A stretch of DNA of 64,000 bases from Pseudomonas nicosulfuronedens (GCF_005877905.1 NZ_SWDV01000010.1:124001-188000), one strand, 5' to 3'; positions 1 through 9,090 are shown, counted from the first letter of the stretch. Numbers and translations: made by a program. The notes: generated by a model not told the origin, from the letters alone.

Positions 1-1678
1 GCAGCCCTTTCACGTCGTCCAGCAGCACGCCGTGCAGGTCGGCACCGAGCACGGTTTCCACCGCCAGTTCCCAGCCCGCCTGTACGCGCAGGCCTTCAGC
101 GAGGCGCGGCCGCTGTTCCAGCCCTTGCTGGCGCAGCCATTGCGCGGTGCCGTCGCCCGGATCGAGCGCGGCCTGCTGCAGCGCCTCCAGCGAGGCAATG
201 CGGCCATTCAGACGCTGTAGCTCGCCCTGCGCCTGGTGCTGCGCGGCGGTGCTTTCCTGCAGGGACTGGCGCACGCGCTCCAGGCGCTCGGCCAGCTCCT
301 GCTCTTCGATCTGCGACTCCTCCAGCAGCAATTCGATGGCGGCGACCTGCTCGCCCAGCTCGAGGATCGCGGCGTCTTCCGGATCGGCGGCCAGTTGCGT
401 GCGCTCGTCGCTCAGGCGGCGCTGACGCTCGCCCTGGCGCTCCAGGCTCTGCTCCAGGTGCTGGATGCGCGACTGCTGAACTTCCGCCTCGCGACGCGGT
501 TCGGCGCTCTGCTGGTTGAAGGCATCCCAGCGCTGTTGCCAGTCGTGCATGCGCTGCTCGGCGTCTTCCAGCCCGACGGTAGCCTCCTCGGCGGCAGCGG
601 CGCTGATTTCCTGTTCCGGGGCGAGACGCTCCAGCTCCTCGCCCAGGGTGGCGAGCAGGGTGCGGTCGTGGCCCAGGTGGGACTCGGTTTCCTGGCGGGT
701 CTTCTCGGCCTCGCGCAGGTCGTCCTGCAACTGGCGCAGGCGCTGCTGGCCATGCTGGATGCTCTGCTCGACGCGGGCGATGTCGCCCCCCACGGAATAG
801 AAACGACCCTGCACCTGGTTGAAGGTTTCCGACAGCTCATGGTGGCCGTCGCGCAGGCGCTCGATGCTGGCGTCGGCGCTACGCTGCTCGGCCACCAACG
901 CCTCGAAGGCCACTTCCTGGTCGCCGATCACCTTTTCCTTCTGCCCGACCTGCTCGTTCAGGTCGCGCCAGCGCAAGGCGCCGAGCTGTGCCTTGAGGGT
1001 GCGCTCCTCGGCCTTGAATTCCTGGTATTTCTCCGCCGACTGGGCCTGGCGGTGCAGGCGCTCCAGCTGGCGCTCCAGTTCTTCGCGCAGGTCGGTCAGG
1101 CGCGCAAGGTTTTCCTGGGTGCGGCGGATGCGGTTCTCGGTCTCGCGGCGGCGCTCCTTGTACTTGGAGATGCCGGCGGCTTCCTCGATGAAGTTGCGCA
1201 AATCCTCGGGCTTGGCTTCGATCAGCTTGGAGATCATGCCCTGTTCGATGATCGAGTAGCTGCGCGGCCCAAGGCCGGTGCCGAGGAAGATGTCGGTGAT
1301 ATCACGGCGCCGGCACTTGGTGCCGTTGAGAAAATAGGTGTTCTGGCCGTCGCGGGTCACGCGGCGGCGGATGGAAATCTCGGCATAGCTGGCGTATTCG
1401 CCGAGCAGGGTCTGGTCGGAGTTGTCGAACACCAGTTCGATGGATGCCTGGGTCACCGGCTTGCGCGTGTTGGAGCCATTGAAGATGACGTCGGTCATCG
1501 ACTCGCCACGGAGGTTCTTCGCCGAACTCTCACCCATCACCCAACGAACGGCGTCGATGATGTTGGACTTTCCGCAACCGTTGGGGCCGACGACGGCCGC
1601 CATGTTGCTCGGGAAATTGACCGTCGTCGGGTCGACGAAGGACTTGAAGCCTGCCAGCTTGATGCACTTGAGCCGCAT
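1..1678 (-). CDS. smc: Chromosome partition protein Smc (5' part; gene runs off the left edge)
   Basis: The reading frame starts with ATG at 1678 and stays open to base 1, giving about 559 residues of a protein that is normally near 1160. It begins MRLKCIKLAGFKSF and has the Walker A loop GPNGCGKSN at residues 31-39. The N-lobe continues through the conserved stretch RSYSIIEQG and FIEEAAG. A long Glu/Gln/Arg-rich coiled coil follows, and the last residues (GWELAVETVLGADL) look like the start of the hinge. Smc forms condensin with ScpA and ScpB and compacts and segregates the chromosome. The C-terminal ATPase lobe (signature motif, Walker B) lies outside the window. The adjacent gntR gene is on the same strand upstream. 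Confidence 0.96.
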   Translation of the reverse strand, partial: MRLKCIKLAGFKSFVDPTTVNFPSNMAAVVGPNGCGKSNIIDAVRWVMGESSAKNLRGESMTDVIFNGSNTRKPVTQASIELVFDNSDQTLLGEYASYAEISIRRRVTRDGQNTYFLNGTKCRRRDITDIFLGTGLGPRSYSIIEQGMISKLIEAKPEDLRNFIEEAAGISKYKERRRETENRIRRTQENLARLTDLREELERQLERLHRQAQSAEKYQEFKAEERTLKAQLGALRWRDLNEQVGQKEKVIGDQEVAFEALVAEQRSADASIERLRDGHHELSETFNQVQGRFYSVGGDIARVEQSIQHGQQRLRQLQDDLREAEKTRQETESHLGHDRTLLATLGEELERLAPEQEISAAAAEEATVGLEDAEQRMHDWQQRWDAFNQQSAEPRREAEVQQSRIQHLEQSLERQGERQRRLSDERTQLAADPEDAAILELGEQVAAIELLLEESQIEEQELAERLERVRQSLQESTAAQHQAQGELQRLNGRIASLEALQQAALDPGDGTAQWLRQQGLEQRPRLAEGLRVQAGWELAVETVLGADLHGVLLDDVKGL

Positions 1679-1713
1679 GAGCCCTCTTCCCCCGTCCGTC
1701 TCTTATTGAGAGC

Positions 1714-2373
1714 TTATCGTTCTGCCAGTGCAGCCAGAACCAGCTGGCTGTTGTGCCGACCGTAGTCGAGCAGGACCTCGCGGATACCCGCCTCATCGCG
1801 GCCCACCACCGCGCGCAGCAGGTTTTCGAAGCTGCCGATGAACTGACTCATCTCGCCTTTGCGGCGCTCCAGGGCCAGATGATAGGTGCGACTGATGGCC
1901 GGCAGGAGATTTTCCACGGTTTCCTGCAGGTAGGGATTGGCGGCGAACGGGAAGGCAGCGCGCATGATGTCGAAGCTGGATTCGACGAAGGCATTGATGT
2001 CGCCGCGCTCGAGCTCGTCCAGCAGGCGCCGCTGTATCGCCATGAAGGGTGCCAGGTCAGCTTCTTCGCGCCAGGTCCGCGCCACGCTGCTGGCGAGCAT
2101 GATGTACAGCTCCATCACCAGCGAGTAGAGGCTTTCCACGTGCGCTGCGGACAGCTCGGACACCTGCGCCCCCCGGCGCGGCAGGATCACCACCAGGTGG
2201 CGGCGCTCGAGGATCAGCAGCGCCTCGCGGACCGAGCCGCGGCTGACGTTGAGGGTCTGGGTGACCTTCTGTTCCTGGATGCGCTCGCGCTCCTTGAGTT
2301 CGCCCCGGATGATGCGTTCGGCAAGATGATGCGCGATCTGCTCAGCCAGGCTGTCCGGGGCCTTGAACGTCAT
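1714..2373 (-). CDS. GntR-family (FCD) transcriptional regulator
   Basis: A 219-residue protein starting at ATG 2373 behind the Shine-Dalgarno AAGGAC. Residues 1-75 form a GntR winged helix (AEQIAHHLAERIIRGEL, then SRGSVREALLILERRHLV). The rest is an all-helical FCD-type effector domain (ELYIMLASSVARTW, ending in helices with conserved His/Arg). Longer in-frame extensions upstream would run into the alkB gene on the other strand and have no ribosome site. It is divergent from the AlkB gene and 184 bases away. The spacer holds two perfect palindromes, so control of alkB is the natural inference. The effector is unknown. Confidence 0.88.
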   Translation of the reverse strand: MTFKAPDSLAEQIAHHLAERIIRGELKERERIQEQKVTQTLNVSRGSVREALLILERRHLVVILPRRGAQVSELSAAHVESLYSLVMELYIMLASSVARTWREEADLAPFMAIQRRLLDELERGDINAFVESSFDIMRAAFPFAANPYLQETVENLLPAISRTYHLALERRKGEMSQFIGSFENLLRAVVGRDEAGIREVLLDYGRHNSQLVLAALAER

Positions 2374-2425
2374 GGTTGTCCTTAAGAATCGGGGCGCTTT
2401 CGAGGGGCTACTGCGGACGCGAAGT

Positions 2426-2530
2426 GTAACACAGGGTGTTACCCCGCCATCCCCCGCCCAGGAGGGACGACAGAACAAAGGTTGGTGCATCCATCGGGAG
2501 GAACAGGCGCAGGATTGTCTGACAATCCTA
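2426..2530. promoter_or_regulatory. Two palindromic operators between gntR and alkB
   Basis: GTAACAC-AGG-GTGTTAC (2426-2442) and AGGATTGT-CTG-ACAATCCT (2512-2530) are both perfect inverted repeats. The second contains TTGTCTGACAA, which resembles the short palindromes bound by FCD-type GntR regulators. It sits 27 bases before the alkB start, within the expected leader. Binding by the divergent GntR protein is inferred. Confidence 0.5.
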
Positions 2531-2556
2531 CACAAGAGACGTATCGGGAGTCGTCC

Positions 2557-3693
2557 ATGTTCGCTTTGTTCCTTTCCCCTGCCTGGATGTTGCGTCTCAA
2601 GAAAGCCGGCTACTGGATCTGGCTGGTCCCGGTCTTCGGCATTCCCGTCAGCTACTGGTGGTCGTTCGGTAGCGATTATCCCAACGCCTGGGCCTGGCTG
2701 GTCATCACCGTGGTGTTCGGGGTGATCCCGCTGCTGGACTTCGTGGTCGGCCGCGACCCGGCCAACCCCGACGAGGTGGAGGAAGTCCCGCCCATGGAGC
2801 GCGAGGGCTACTACCGCTTCCTCAGCCTGCTGACCGTGCCGCTGTTGCTGGGCATGCTGGTCTACGGCGGCTGGGTGCTGGCCACCTATGACGCCTGGAA
2901 CTGGGTTGGCCAGCTCGGCTGGATCCTTTCCGTGGGCACCGTCATGGGCGCCATCGGCATCACCGTCTCCCACGAGCTGATCCACAAGGACCCGCAACTG
3001 GAGCAGAACGCCGGCGGCCTGCTGCTGGCAGCGGTGTGCTACGCAGGCTTCAAGGTAGAACACGTACGCGGCCACCACGTGCATGTCTCAACGCCGGAGG
3101 ACGCCTCGTCCTCGCGCTACGGCCAGAGTCTCTACGCCTTCCTGCCCCACGCCTACAAGCACAACTTCCTCAACGCCTGGAAGCTGGAGAGCGAGCGCCT
3201 CAAGCGCAAGGGCCTGCCGGCGCTGCACTGGCGCAACGAGCTGATCTGGTGGTACGTGATCAGTGCGCTGTTCCTGGTCGGCTTCAGCGTCGCCTTCGGC
3301 TGGATCGGCGCGCTGTACTTCATCGGCCAGTCGGTGATGGCCTTCACCCTGCTGGAAATCGTCAACTACGTGGAGCACTACGGACTGCACCGTCGCCGCC
3401 TGGACACAGGGCGCTACGAGCGAACCACCCACGAGCACTCCTGGAACAGCAACTTCCTGCTGACCAACCTGTTCCTCTTCCACCTGCAGCGCCATTCCGA
3501 CCACCACGCCAATGCCAAGCGCCGCTATCAGGTGCTGCGCCACTTCGATGAGAGCCCGCAGTTGCCCAACGGCTACGCCGGAATGATCGTCCTGGCGCTA
3601 TTCCCACCACTCTGGCGCGTGGTGATGGACCGCCGCGTACGCGCCTACTACGCCGGCGAGGAATACCAGCTGAGCGCTACCCAGCAGGCCTGA
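2557..3693 (+). CDS. alkB2: Alkane 1-monooxygenase (AlkB family)
   Basis: A 378-residue integral membrane di-iron hydroxylase that oxidises n-alkanes at the terminal carbon, using rubredoxin as electron donor. The histidine motifs are all present: HELIHK at 139-144, EHVRGHHVHV at 168-177, NYVEHYG at 270-276 and LQRHSDHHA at 310-318, together with about six hydrophobic segments. ATG 2557 was chosen because CGGGAG lies 6 bases before it; an upstream in-frame start would add 25 non-conserved residues. No rubredoxin gene is nearby. P. aeruginosa has two alkB genes, and this one resembles alkB2 by position next to gntR and smc. The paralogue number is an inference from gene order. Confidence 0.92.
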   Translation: MFALFLSPAWMLRLKKAGYWIWLVPVFGIPVSYWWSFGSDYPNAWAWLVITVVFGVIPLLDFVVGRDPANPDEVEEVPPMEREGYYRFLSLLTVPLLLGMLVYGGWVLATYDAWNWVGQLGWILSVGTVMGAIGITVSHELIHKDPQLEQNAGGLLLAAVCYAGFKVEHVRGHHVHVSTPEDASSSRYGQSLYAFLPHAYKHNFLNAWKLESERLKRKGLPALHWRNELIWWYVISALFLVGFSVAFGWIGALYFIGQSVMAFTLLEIVNYVEHYGLHRRRLDTGRYERTTHEHSWNSNFLLTNLFLFHLQRHSDHHANAKRRYQVLRHFDESPQLPNGYAGMIVLALFPPLWRVVMDRRVRAYYAGEEYQLSATQQA

Positions 3694-3712
3694 TCGAAGA
3701 GTTCCACGCCTT

Positions 3713-3747
3713 GGCGGCAAGCCCTACCCCGGCTTGCCGCCTTTTTT
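3713..3747 (+). terminator. Rho-independent terminator after alkB
   Basis: Perfect 11-bp stem GGCGGCAAGCC (3713-3723) / GGCTTGCCGCC (3731-3741) with a 7-base loop, followed by six T. Confidence 0.93.
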
Positions 3748-3779
3748 CTTTCTGCTGTCCGGCACCGGGCCGCTCTTCG

Positions 3780-3860
3780 CAGGATGGCATGGAGCGCAAC
3801 GATACCCATCACTCCCGCGTGAAGACAGCATGGGTATCGCTTAGGCTCCACCCATCCTAC
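3780..3860. repeat. Inverted repeat of the GATGGGTATCGC family, copy 1
   Basis: The arms AGGATGGCATGGAGCGCAAC... (3781-3810) and TGGGTATCGCTTAGGCTCCA... (3830-3860) are imperfect reverse complements. The same element recurs at 8993-9090 and 37864-37946. It is a short interspersed element distinct from the TAGGAGCGAG family. Confidence 0.75.
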
Positions 3861-3893
3861 CGGGCTAGCACGGTGCAGACCGGCCATATCGGT

Positions 3894-3919
3894 AGTTCAC
3901 GAGCAAGCTCGTTCCTACA
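3894..3919. repeat. Single degenerate REP element (TAGGAGCGAG family)
   Basis: CACGAGCAAGCTCGTTCCTA matches the family core with two substitutions. No partner arm is seen close by, unlike most copies in this window. Confidence 0.75.
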
Positions 3920-4064
3920 AAAAACAGTCCCGCTCGCGCCGTCTATCACCTGCGGAAAAATTTTCTGACCATTCGGACAGAAATTTTATTGACTCAAAAG
4001 TCAGCTTTCCATAAATTCGCCTCCAGTGCCCTACCAAAAACAAGAATCAGCCTGGAGGCAAGCC

Positions 4065-5528
4065 TTGATCAGGTTCCTGCTCAATCGCGAGCTGCGCGTC
4101 GAAGACCGCCTCGATCCCAATCTCACCGTGCTCAACTACCTGCGCCAGACCCTGGGCAAGACCGGCACCAAGGAGGGTTGCGCCTCCGGTGACTGCGGCG
4201 CCTGCACGGTGGTCGTCGGCGAGCTGGTCGGGGAAGAAGGCGCCGAGCGCATCCGCTACCGCACTCTCAACTCCTGCCTCACCTTCGTCTCCTCGCTGCA
4301 CGGAAAACAACTGATCAGCGTCGATGACTTGAAGCACCGTGGCGAACTGCACGGCGTGCAGCAGGCCATGGTCGACTGCCACGGCTCGCAGTGCGGCTTC
4401 TGCACCCCTGGCTTCGTCATGTCGCTGTTCGCCCTGCAGAAGAACACCGCCGGCGAGACCACCGAAGAGCGCAAGGCCGAGGCCCATGAAGCGCTGGCCG
4501 GCAACCTCTGCCGCTGCACCGGCTACCGCCCGATCCTCGACGCCGCCGAGCAATCCTGCTGCCAGAAGCAGCCCGACCAGTTCGACGTCGCGCAGCCCGA
4601 GATCATCGCCCAGCTCAAGGCCATCGCCCCACGCGAGACCGCCGAACTCAACAGCGGCGACAAGCGCTGCCTGCTGCCGCTGACCATCGCTGACCTCGCT
4701 GATATCTACACCGCCAACCCGCAGGCGCGCCTGCTGGCCGGCGGCACCGACCTGGCCCTGGAAGTCACCCAGTTCCACCGCGAACTGCCGGTGATGATCT
4801 ACGTCGGCCATGTCGAGGAAATGAAGCGCGTCGAGGTCTTCGACGACCGCATCGAGATCGGCGCCGCGACCCCGCTGACCGACTGCTACGAAGCGCTGTC
4901 CCGCGACTATTCGGACTTCGGCGAGCTGCTGCACCGCTTCGCCTCGCTGCAGATCCGCAACCAGGGCACCCTGGGCGGCAACATCGGCAATGCCTCTCCC
5001 ATCGGCGACTCGCCGCCGCTGCTGATCGCCCTGGGTGCGCGCCTGGTGCTGCGCAAGGGCAGCGAACGCCGTGAGTTGCCGATCGACGAGTACTTCATCG
5101 ACTACAAGGTCACCGCGCGCCAGGAAGGCGAGTTCATCGAGCAGGTGATCATCCCGCGTCCGCAGGCCAATCAGGCGTTCCGCGCCTACAAGGTCTCCAA
5201 GCGCCTGGACGATGACATTTCCGCCGTCTGCGCCGCGTTCAGCGTCACCGTGGAGAACTGCAAGATTTCCGCCGTACGCACCGGCTTCGGCGGCATGGCC
5301 GCGATTCCGAAGCGCGCCAAGGCCTGCGAAGCCGCGCTACTCGGCCAGACCTTCAACAGCGCCACCTTCGAACGTGCAGCGCTTGCCCTGATCGAAGACT
5401 TCGCACCGCTCACCGACTTCCGTGCGAGCAAGGAATACCGCCTGCTCACCGCGCAGAACCTGCTGCGCAAGTGCTTCCTGGAGCTGGAAGCCCCTCAGGC
5501 CGTAACCCGGGTAACCCACTATGCATAA
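4065..5528 (+). CDS. xdhA: Xanthine dehydrogenase small subunit (2Fe-2S and FAD)
   Basis: A 487-residue electron-transfer subunit. The plant-type [2Fe-2S] cluster uses C39, C44, C47 and C71. The second helical cluster domain has QCGFC (C110, C113) and LCRC (C149, C151). The FAD domain shows LAGGTD at 224-229 and GTLGGNIGNASP at 301-312, followed by a CO-dehydrogenase flavoprotein C-terminal domain. The start is taken as TTG 4065, because TGGAGG precedes it by 6 bases and the protein then begins (M)IRFLLNRELR as in relatives. A GTG at 4026 is in frame but has no ribosome site. The gene overlaps xdhB by 8 bases, so translation is coupled. Confidence 0.94.
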   Translation: MIRFLLNRELRVEDRLDPNLTVLNYLRQTLGKTGTKEGCASGDCGACTVVVGELVGEEGAERIRYRTLNSCLTFVSSLHGKQLISVDDLKHRGELHGVQQAMVDCHGSQCGFCTPGFVMSLFALQKNTAGETTEERKAEAHEALAGNLCRCTGYRPILDAAEQSCCQKQPDQFDVAQPEIIAQLKAIAPRETAELNSGDKRCLLPLTIADLADIYTANPQARLLAGGTDLALEVTQFHRELPVMIYVGHVEEMKRVEVFDDRIEIGAATPLTDCYEALSRDYSDFGELLHRFASLQIRNQGTLGGNIGNASPIGDSPPLLIALGARLVLRKGSERRELPIDEYFIDYKVTARQEGEFIEQVIIPRPQANQAFRAYKVSKRLDDDISAVCAAFSVTVENCKISAVRTGFGGMAAIPKRAKACEAALLGQTFNSATFERAALALIEDFAPLTDFRASKEYRLLTAQNLLRKCFLELEAPQAVTRVTHYA

Positions 5529-7911
5529 GCCGCAGAAAAGCCAGGAAGAACTCACCGCACTGTTCCGCGCCGACCTCACCACCGGCGTTGGCCGCAGCGT
5601 CAAGCACGAGAGCGCGCCCAAGCACGTCAGCGGCGAAGCGCAGTACATCGACGACCGCCTGGAATTCCCCAACCAGTTGCACGTCTACGCCCGCATGAGC
5701 GACCGCGCCCACGCGCGCATCACCAGGCTGGACGTCAGCCCCTGCTACCAGTTCCCCGGCGTGGCGATCGCCATCACCAAGGATGACGTGCCCGGCCAGC
5801 TGGACATCGGCCCGGTGGTCGCCGGCGACCCACTGCTGGCGGACGGCAAGGTCGAGTACGTCGGACAGATGGTCATCGCCGTCGCCGCCGACAGCCTGGA
5901 AACCGCACGCAAGGCGGCCATGGCCGCGATCATCGAGTATGAAGACCTGGAGCCGGTACTCGACGTCGTCGAAGCACTGCGCAAGAAGCACTTCGTGCTG
6001 GACAGCCACCAGCACAAGATCGGCGATTCCGAGGCCAAGCTGGCCACTGCGCCGAACCGCATCCAGGGCACCCTGCACATCGGCGGCCAGGAACACTTCT
6101 ACCTGGAGACGCAGATTTCCTCGGTGATGCCCACCGAAGACGGCGGCGTGATCGTCTACACCTCCACCCAGAACCCCACCGAAGTACAGAAGCTGGTGGC
6201 CGAAGTGCTGGGCATCTCCTTCAACAAGGTGGTCATCGACATGCGCCGCATGGGCGGCGGCTTCGGCGGCAAGGAAACCCAGGCCGCTGCGCCTGCCTGC
6301 CTGTGCGCCGTCGTCGCACGCCTCACCGGGCGCCCGGCGAAGATGCGCCTGCCGCGCGTCGAAGACATGCAGATGACCGGCAAGCGCCACCCCTTCTACG
6401 TCGAGTACGACGTGGGCTTCGAGGACGACGGCCTGCTGCACGGCATCAACATCGAGCTGGCCGGCAACTGCGGCTACTCGCCGGACCTCTCCGGCTCCAT
6501 CGTCGACCGCGCGATGTTCCACTCCGACAACGCCTACTTCCTCGGCAACGCCACGGTGAACGGTCACCGCTGCAAGACCAACACCGCGTCGAACACCGCC
6601 TACCGCGGCTTCGGCGGCCCGCAGGGCATGGTCGCCATCGAGGAGATCATGGACGCGGTCGCGCGCCACCTGGGCAAGGACCCGCTGGACGTGCGCAAGC
6701 GCAACTACTACGGCAAGGATGAGCGCAACGTCACCCATTACTACCAGCAGGTGGAACACAACCTGCTGGAGGAGATGACCGAGGAGCTGGAAGCCAGCGC
6801 TGAGTACGCCAAGCGCCGCGCCGAAATCCGCGCCTTCAACGCCAACAGCCCGGTACTGAAGAAAGGCCTGTCGCTGACCCCGGTGAAATTCGGCATCAGC
6901 TTCACCGCCACCTTCCTCAACCAGGCCGGCGCGCTCATCCACATCTACACCGACGGCAGCATCCACCTGAACCACGGTGGCACCGAGATGGGCCAGGGCC
7001 TGAACACCAAGGTCGCCCAGGTGGTGGCCGAGGTCTTCCAGGTCGACATCGACCGCGTGCAGATCACCGCCACCAACACCGACAAGGTGCCCAACACCTC
7101 GCCGACCGCCGCCTCGTCGGGCGCCGACCTGAACGGCAAGGCCGCGCAGAATGCCGCCGAGATCATCAAGCAGCGCCTGGTGGAGTTCGCCGCCAGGCAC
7201 TGGAAGGTCACCGAGGACGACGTCGAGTTCCGCAACAACCAGGTACGCGTGCGTGATCTCATCCTGCCGTTCGAGGAACTGATCCAGCAGGCCTACTTCG
7301 GCCAGGTATCGCTCTCCTCCACCGGTTTCTACCGCACGCCGAAGATCTACTACGACCGCAGCCAGGCACGCGGCCGGCCGTTCTATTACTTCGCCTACGG
7401 CGTGTCCTGCTCGGAGGTGATCGTCGACACCCTCACCGGCGAGTACAAGATGCTGCGCAGCGACATCCTCCACGACGTCGGCGCCTCGCTGAACCCCGCC
7501 ATCGACATCGGCCAGGTCGAAGGCGGCTTCGTCCAGGGCATGGGCTGGCTGACCATGGAAGAGCTGGTGTGGAACGCCAAGGGCAAGCTGATGACCAACG
7601 GCCCGGCGAGCTACAAGATCCCGGCCATCGCCGACATGCCCATCGACCTGCGGGTGAAGCTGGTGGAAAACCGCAAGAATCCGGAACAGACGGTGTTCCA
7701 CTCCAAGGCCGTCGGCGAGCCGCCGTTCATGCTGGGTATCTCGGTGTTCTGCGCGATCAAGGACGCCGTGGCCAGCCTGGCCGACTACCGCGCCCAGCCG
7801 CAGATCGACGCCCCCGCCACTCCCGAGCGCGTGCTCTGGGGCGTGGAGCAAATGCGCAAGCTGAAGGCCGCCCAGGCCGAAAAGGCACCGGCTCAGGTCG
7901 AGCCGGCGTGA
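5521..7911 (+). CDS. xdhB: Xanthine dehydrogenase large subunit (molybdopterin-binding)
   Basis: A 796-residue catalytic subunit that hydroxylates hypoxanthine and xanthine to urate at a Mo-pterin centre. The Mo-cofactor loop GGGFGGKE lies at 245-252. The AVGEPPFM motif carries the expected catalytic Glu at 733, and PTAASSGADLNG is a further Mo-cofactor-binding stretch. The N-terminal 130 residues form the aldehyde oxidase a/b hammerhead domain. The full family length is kept with no frame break. The last 20 residues are a charged Ala/Lys/Glu tail. It lies directly after xdhA and 208 bases before xdhC. Confidence 0.96.
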   Translation: MHKPQKSQEELTALFRADLTTGVGRSVKHESAPKHVSGEAQYIDDRLEFPNQLHVYARMSDRAHARITRLDVSPCYQFPGVAIAITKDDVPGQLDIGPVVAGDPLLADGKVEYVGQMVIAVAADSLETARKAAMAAIIEYEDLEPVLDVVEALRKKHFVLDSHQHKIGDSEAKLATAPNRIQGTLHIGGQEHFYLETQISSVMPTEDGGVIVYTSTQNPTEVQKLVAEVLGISFNKVVIDMRRMGGGFGGKETQAAAPACLCAVVARLTGRPAKMRLPRVEDMQMTGKRHPFYVEYDVGFEDDGLLHGINIELAGNCGYSPDLSGSIVDRAMFHSDNAYFLGNATVNGHRCKTNTASNTAYRGFGGPQGMVAIEEIMDAVARHLGKDPLDVRKRNYYGKDERNVTHYYQQVEHNLLEEMTEELEASAEYAKRRAEIRAFNANSPVLKKGLSLTPVKFGISFTATFLNQAGALIHIYTDGSIHLNHGGTEMGQGLNTKVAQVVAEVFQVDIDRVQITATNTDKVPNTSPTAASSGADLNGKAAQNAAEIIKQRLVEFAARHWKVTEDDVEFRNNQVRVRDLILPFEELIQQAYFGQVSLSSTGFYRTPKIYYDRSQARGRPFYYFAYGVSCSEVIVDTLTGEYKMLRSDILHDVGASLNPAIDIGQVEGGFVQGMGWLTMEELVWNAKGKLMTNGPASYKIPAIADMPIDLRVKLVENRKNPEQTVFHSKAVGEPPFMLGISVFCAIKDAVASLADYRAQPQIDAPATPERVLWGVEQMRKLKAAQAEKAPAQVEPA

Positions 7912-7997
7912 TGTGACCATGGGGCACCGCTGGCAGGGAGAGACGTCCCCACTTCCGTCCTCCACCCCGCCAGCGGCGCCCCACCCTAACTCCCAAT

Positions 7998-8091
7998 TGT
8001 AGGAGCGAGGGGGACGCCTAGTCCTTGCTCGCGAACCGCCCAGCCATAGAGCTGCCGGGGAACTCGTTCGCGAGCAAGCTCGCTCCTACAA
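7998..8091. repeat. REP pair, variant left arm
   Basis: The left arm (7998-8036) starts TGTAGGAGCGAG but then reads GGGGACGCCTAGTCC before TTGCTCGCGAAC. The right arm (8067-8090) is the standard inverted form. The same variant left arm occurs at 43353, which marks a subfamily. Confidence 0.88.
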
Positions 8092-8119
8092 ATAGAGCCC
8101 ACCATCGAGGTTCGAAACG

Positions 8120-8971
8120 ATGAACTGGATCAGTGCCCTCGCCGACCTGCAACAGCGCGCCGAAGCCAGCGTGCTGGTGACCATCATCGAAGAACGCGGC
8201 TCCACTCCGCGTAACGCCGGTTCGAAGATGGTCGTCAGCGCCGACAAGCTCTACGACACCATCGGCGGTGGCCACCTCGAATTCAAGGCCATGGCCATCG
8301 CCCGCGAGATGCTGCAGAACCGCGAGCGCGAGCCGAAGCTTGAGCGCTTCAGCCTCGGTGCCAGCCTCGGCCAGTGCTGCGGCGGCGCCACCGTGCTGCT
8401 GTTCGAACCCATGGGCCAGCCCCAGGCGCACATCGCCGTGTTCGGCGCCGGCCACGTCGGCCGCGCGCTGGTGCCGTTGCTCGCCAGCCTGCCGTGCAAG
8501 GTGCGCTGGATCGACTCGCGGGAAGCCGAGTTTCCCGATTACATCCCCGAGGGCGTCACCCGCGCGATCAACGAGGATGTGATCGATGAGATCGACGAGA
8601 TGCCCGCCGGCAGCTACTTCATCGTCATGACCCATAACCACGCGCTGGACCTGGAGCTGACGGCGAAGATCCTCGAGCGCAATGACTTCACCTACTTCGG
8701 CCTGATCGGCTCGGACACCAAGCGCGCCAAGTTCGAACACCGCCTGCGCGACCGTGGTTTCGCCGCCGACACTGTGCAGCGCATGCGCTGCCCCATGGGC
8801 ATCAGCGAGGTGAAAGGCAAGCTGCCGGTGGAGATCGCCGTGTCCATCGCCGGCGAAGTGATTGCCACCTACAACGCCACCTTCGGTCAGGAGGCCAGCA
8901 AGGGCGAGAACACCGTGGCCAAACTGTTACCCACAAGCCGCCGCGCACGCACTGCCGAAAGCGGGGCCTGA
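8120..8971 (+). CDS. xdhC: Xanthine dehydrogenase accessory protein XdhC
   Basis: A 283-residue protein that binds molybdenum cofactor, promotes its sulfuration and delivers it to XdhB. The N-terminal XdhC/CoxI domain has the motif RGSTPRNAGSKM and a conserved CCGGA-type loop (GQCCGGATVLLFE). The C-terminal Rossmann domain begins HIAVFGAGHVGRAL and ends with the typical LIGSDTKRAKFEHRL and CPMGI segments. GAGG stands 9 bases before ATG 8120. It is in the same direction as xdhAB, separated only by a REP pair that may attenuate or stabilise the upstream message. Confidence 0.94.
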   Translation: MNWISALADLQQRAEASVLVTIIEERGSTPRNAGSKMVVSADKLYDTIGGGHLEFKAMAIAREMLQNREREPKLERFSLGASLGQCCGGATVLLFEPMGQPQAHIAVFGAGHVGRALVPLLASLPCKVRWIDSREAEFPDYIPEGVTRAINEDVIDEIDEMPAGSYFIVMTHNHALDLELTAKILERNDFTYFGLIGSDTKRAKFEHRLRDRGFAADTVQRMRCPMGISEVKGKLPVEIAVSIAGEVIATYNATFGQEASKGENTVAKLLPTSRRARTAESGA

Positions 8972-8992
8972 TTTCCAACATTCCGGGCTTCG

Positions 8993-9090
8993 TGATGGGT
9001 ATCGCTTCGCTCCACCCATCCTACGGAGCGCCGGACAAATTTCGTAGGATGGGTCGGGCGGCGCTCCGCGAGCGCCAGCGATACCCATCG
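8993..9090. repeat. Inverted repeat of the GATGGGTATCGC family, copy 2
   Basis: The left arm GATGGGTATCGCTTCGCTCC (from 8994) pairs with the complementary pieces GTAGGATGGG (from 9045) and CAGCGATACCCATC (to 9089). The element fills the xdhC-guaD gap. Confidence 0.75.

Larger units (their letters stand above)
3748..4064 (+). promoter_or_regulatory. xdhA upstream region: promoter and tandem operators
   Basis: After the two repeats, the space before xdhA holds an imperfect palindrome TGACC-ATTC-GGACA (3966-3979) and a perfect one TGACT-CAAA-AGTCA (3990-4003). The second overlaps a candidate -35 box TTGACT (3989-3994), followed 16 bases later by ATAAAT (4011-4016). The same TGACYCAAARGTCA palindrome appears downstream of the purine permease promoter (17731-17744), so this is probably a pathway operator. 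No protein of useful length is coded here. Confidence 0.6.

Noticed and set aside
236..1765. A 509-codon frame opposite smc
   Set aside because: Smc sequence with Walker A and coiled coil is clear on the other strand; the frame also reaches into gntR.
5446..7965. A 839-codon open frame on the minus strand opposite xdhB
   Set aside because: Strong homology of XdhB on the plus strand; the opposite frame is a GC-rich shadow with Val/Ala/Gly/His/Asp-rich low-complexity sequence and no ribosome site.
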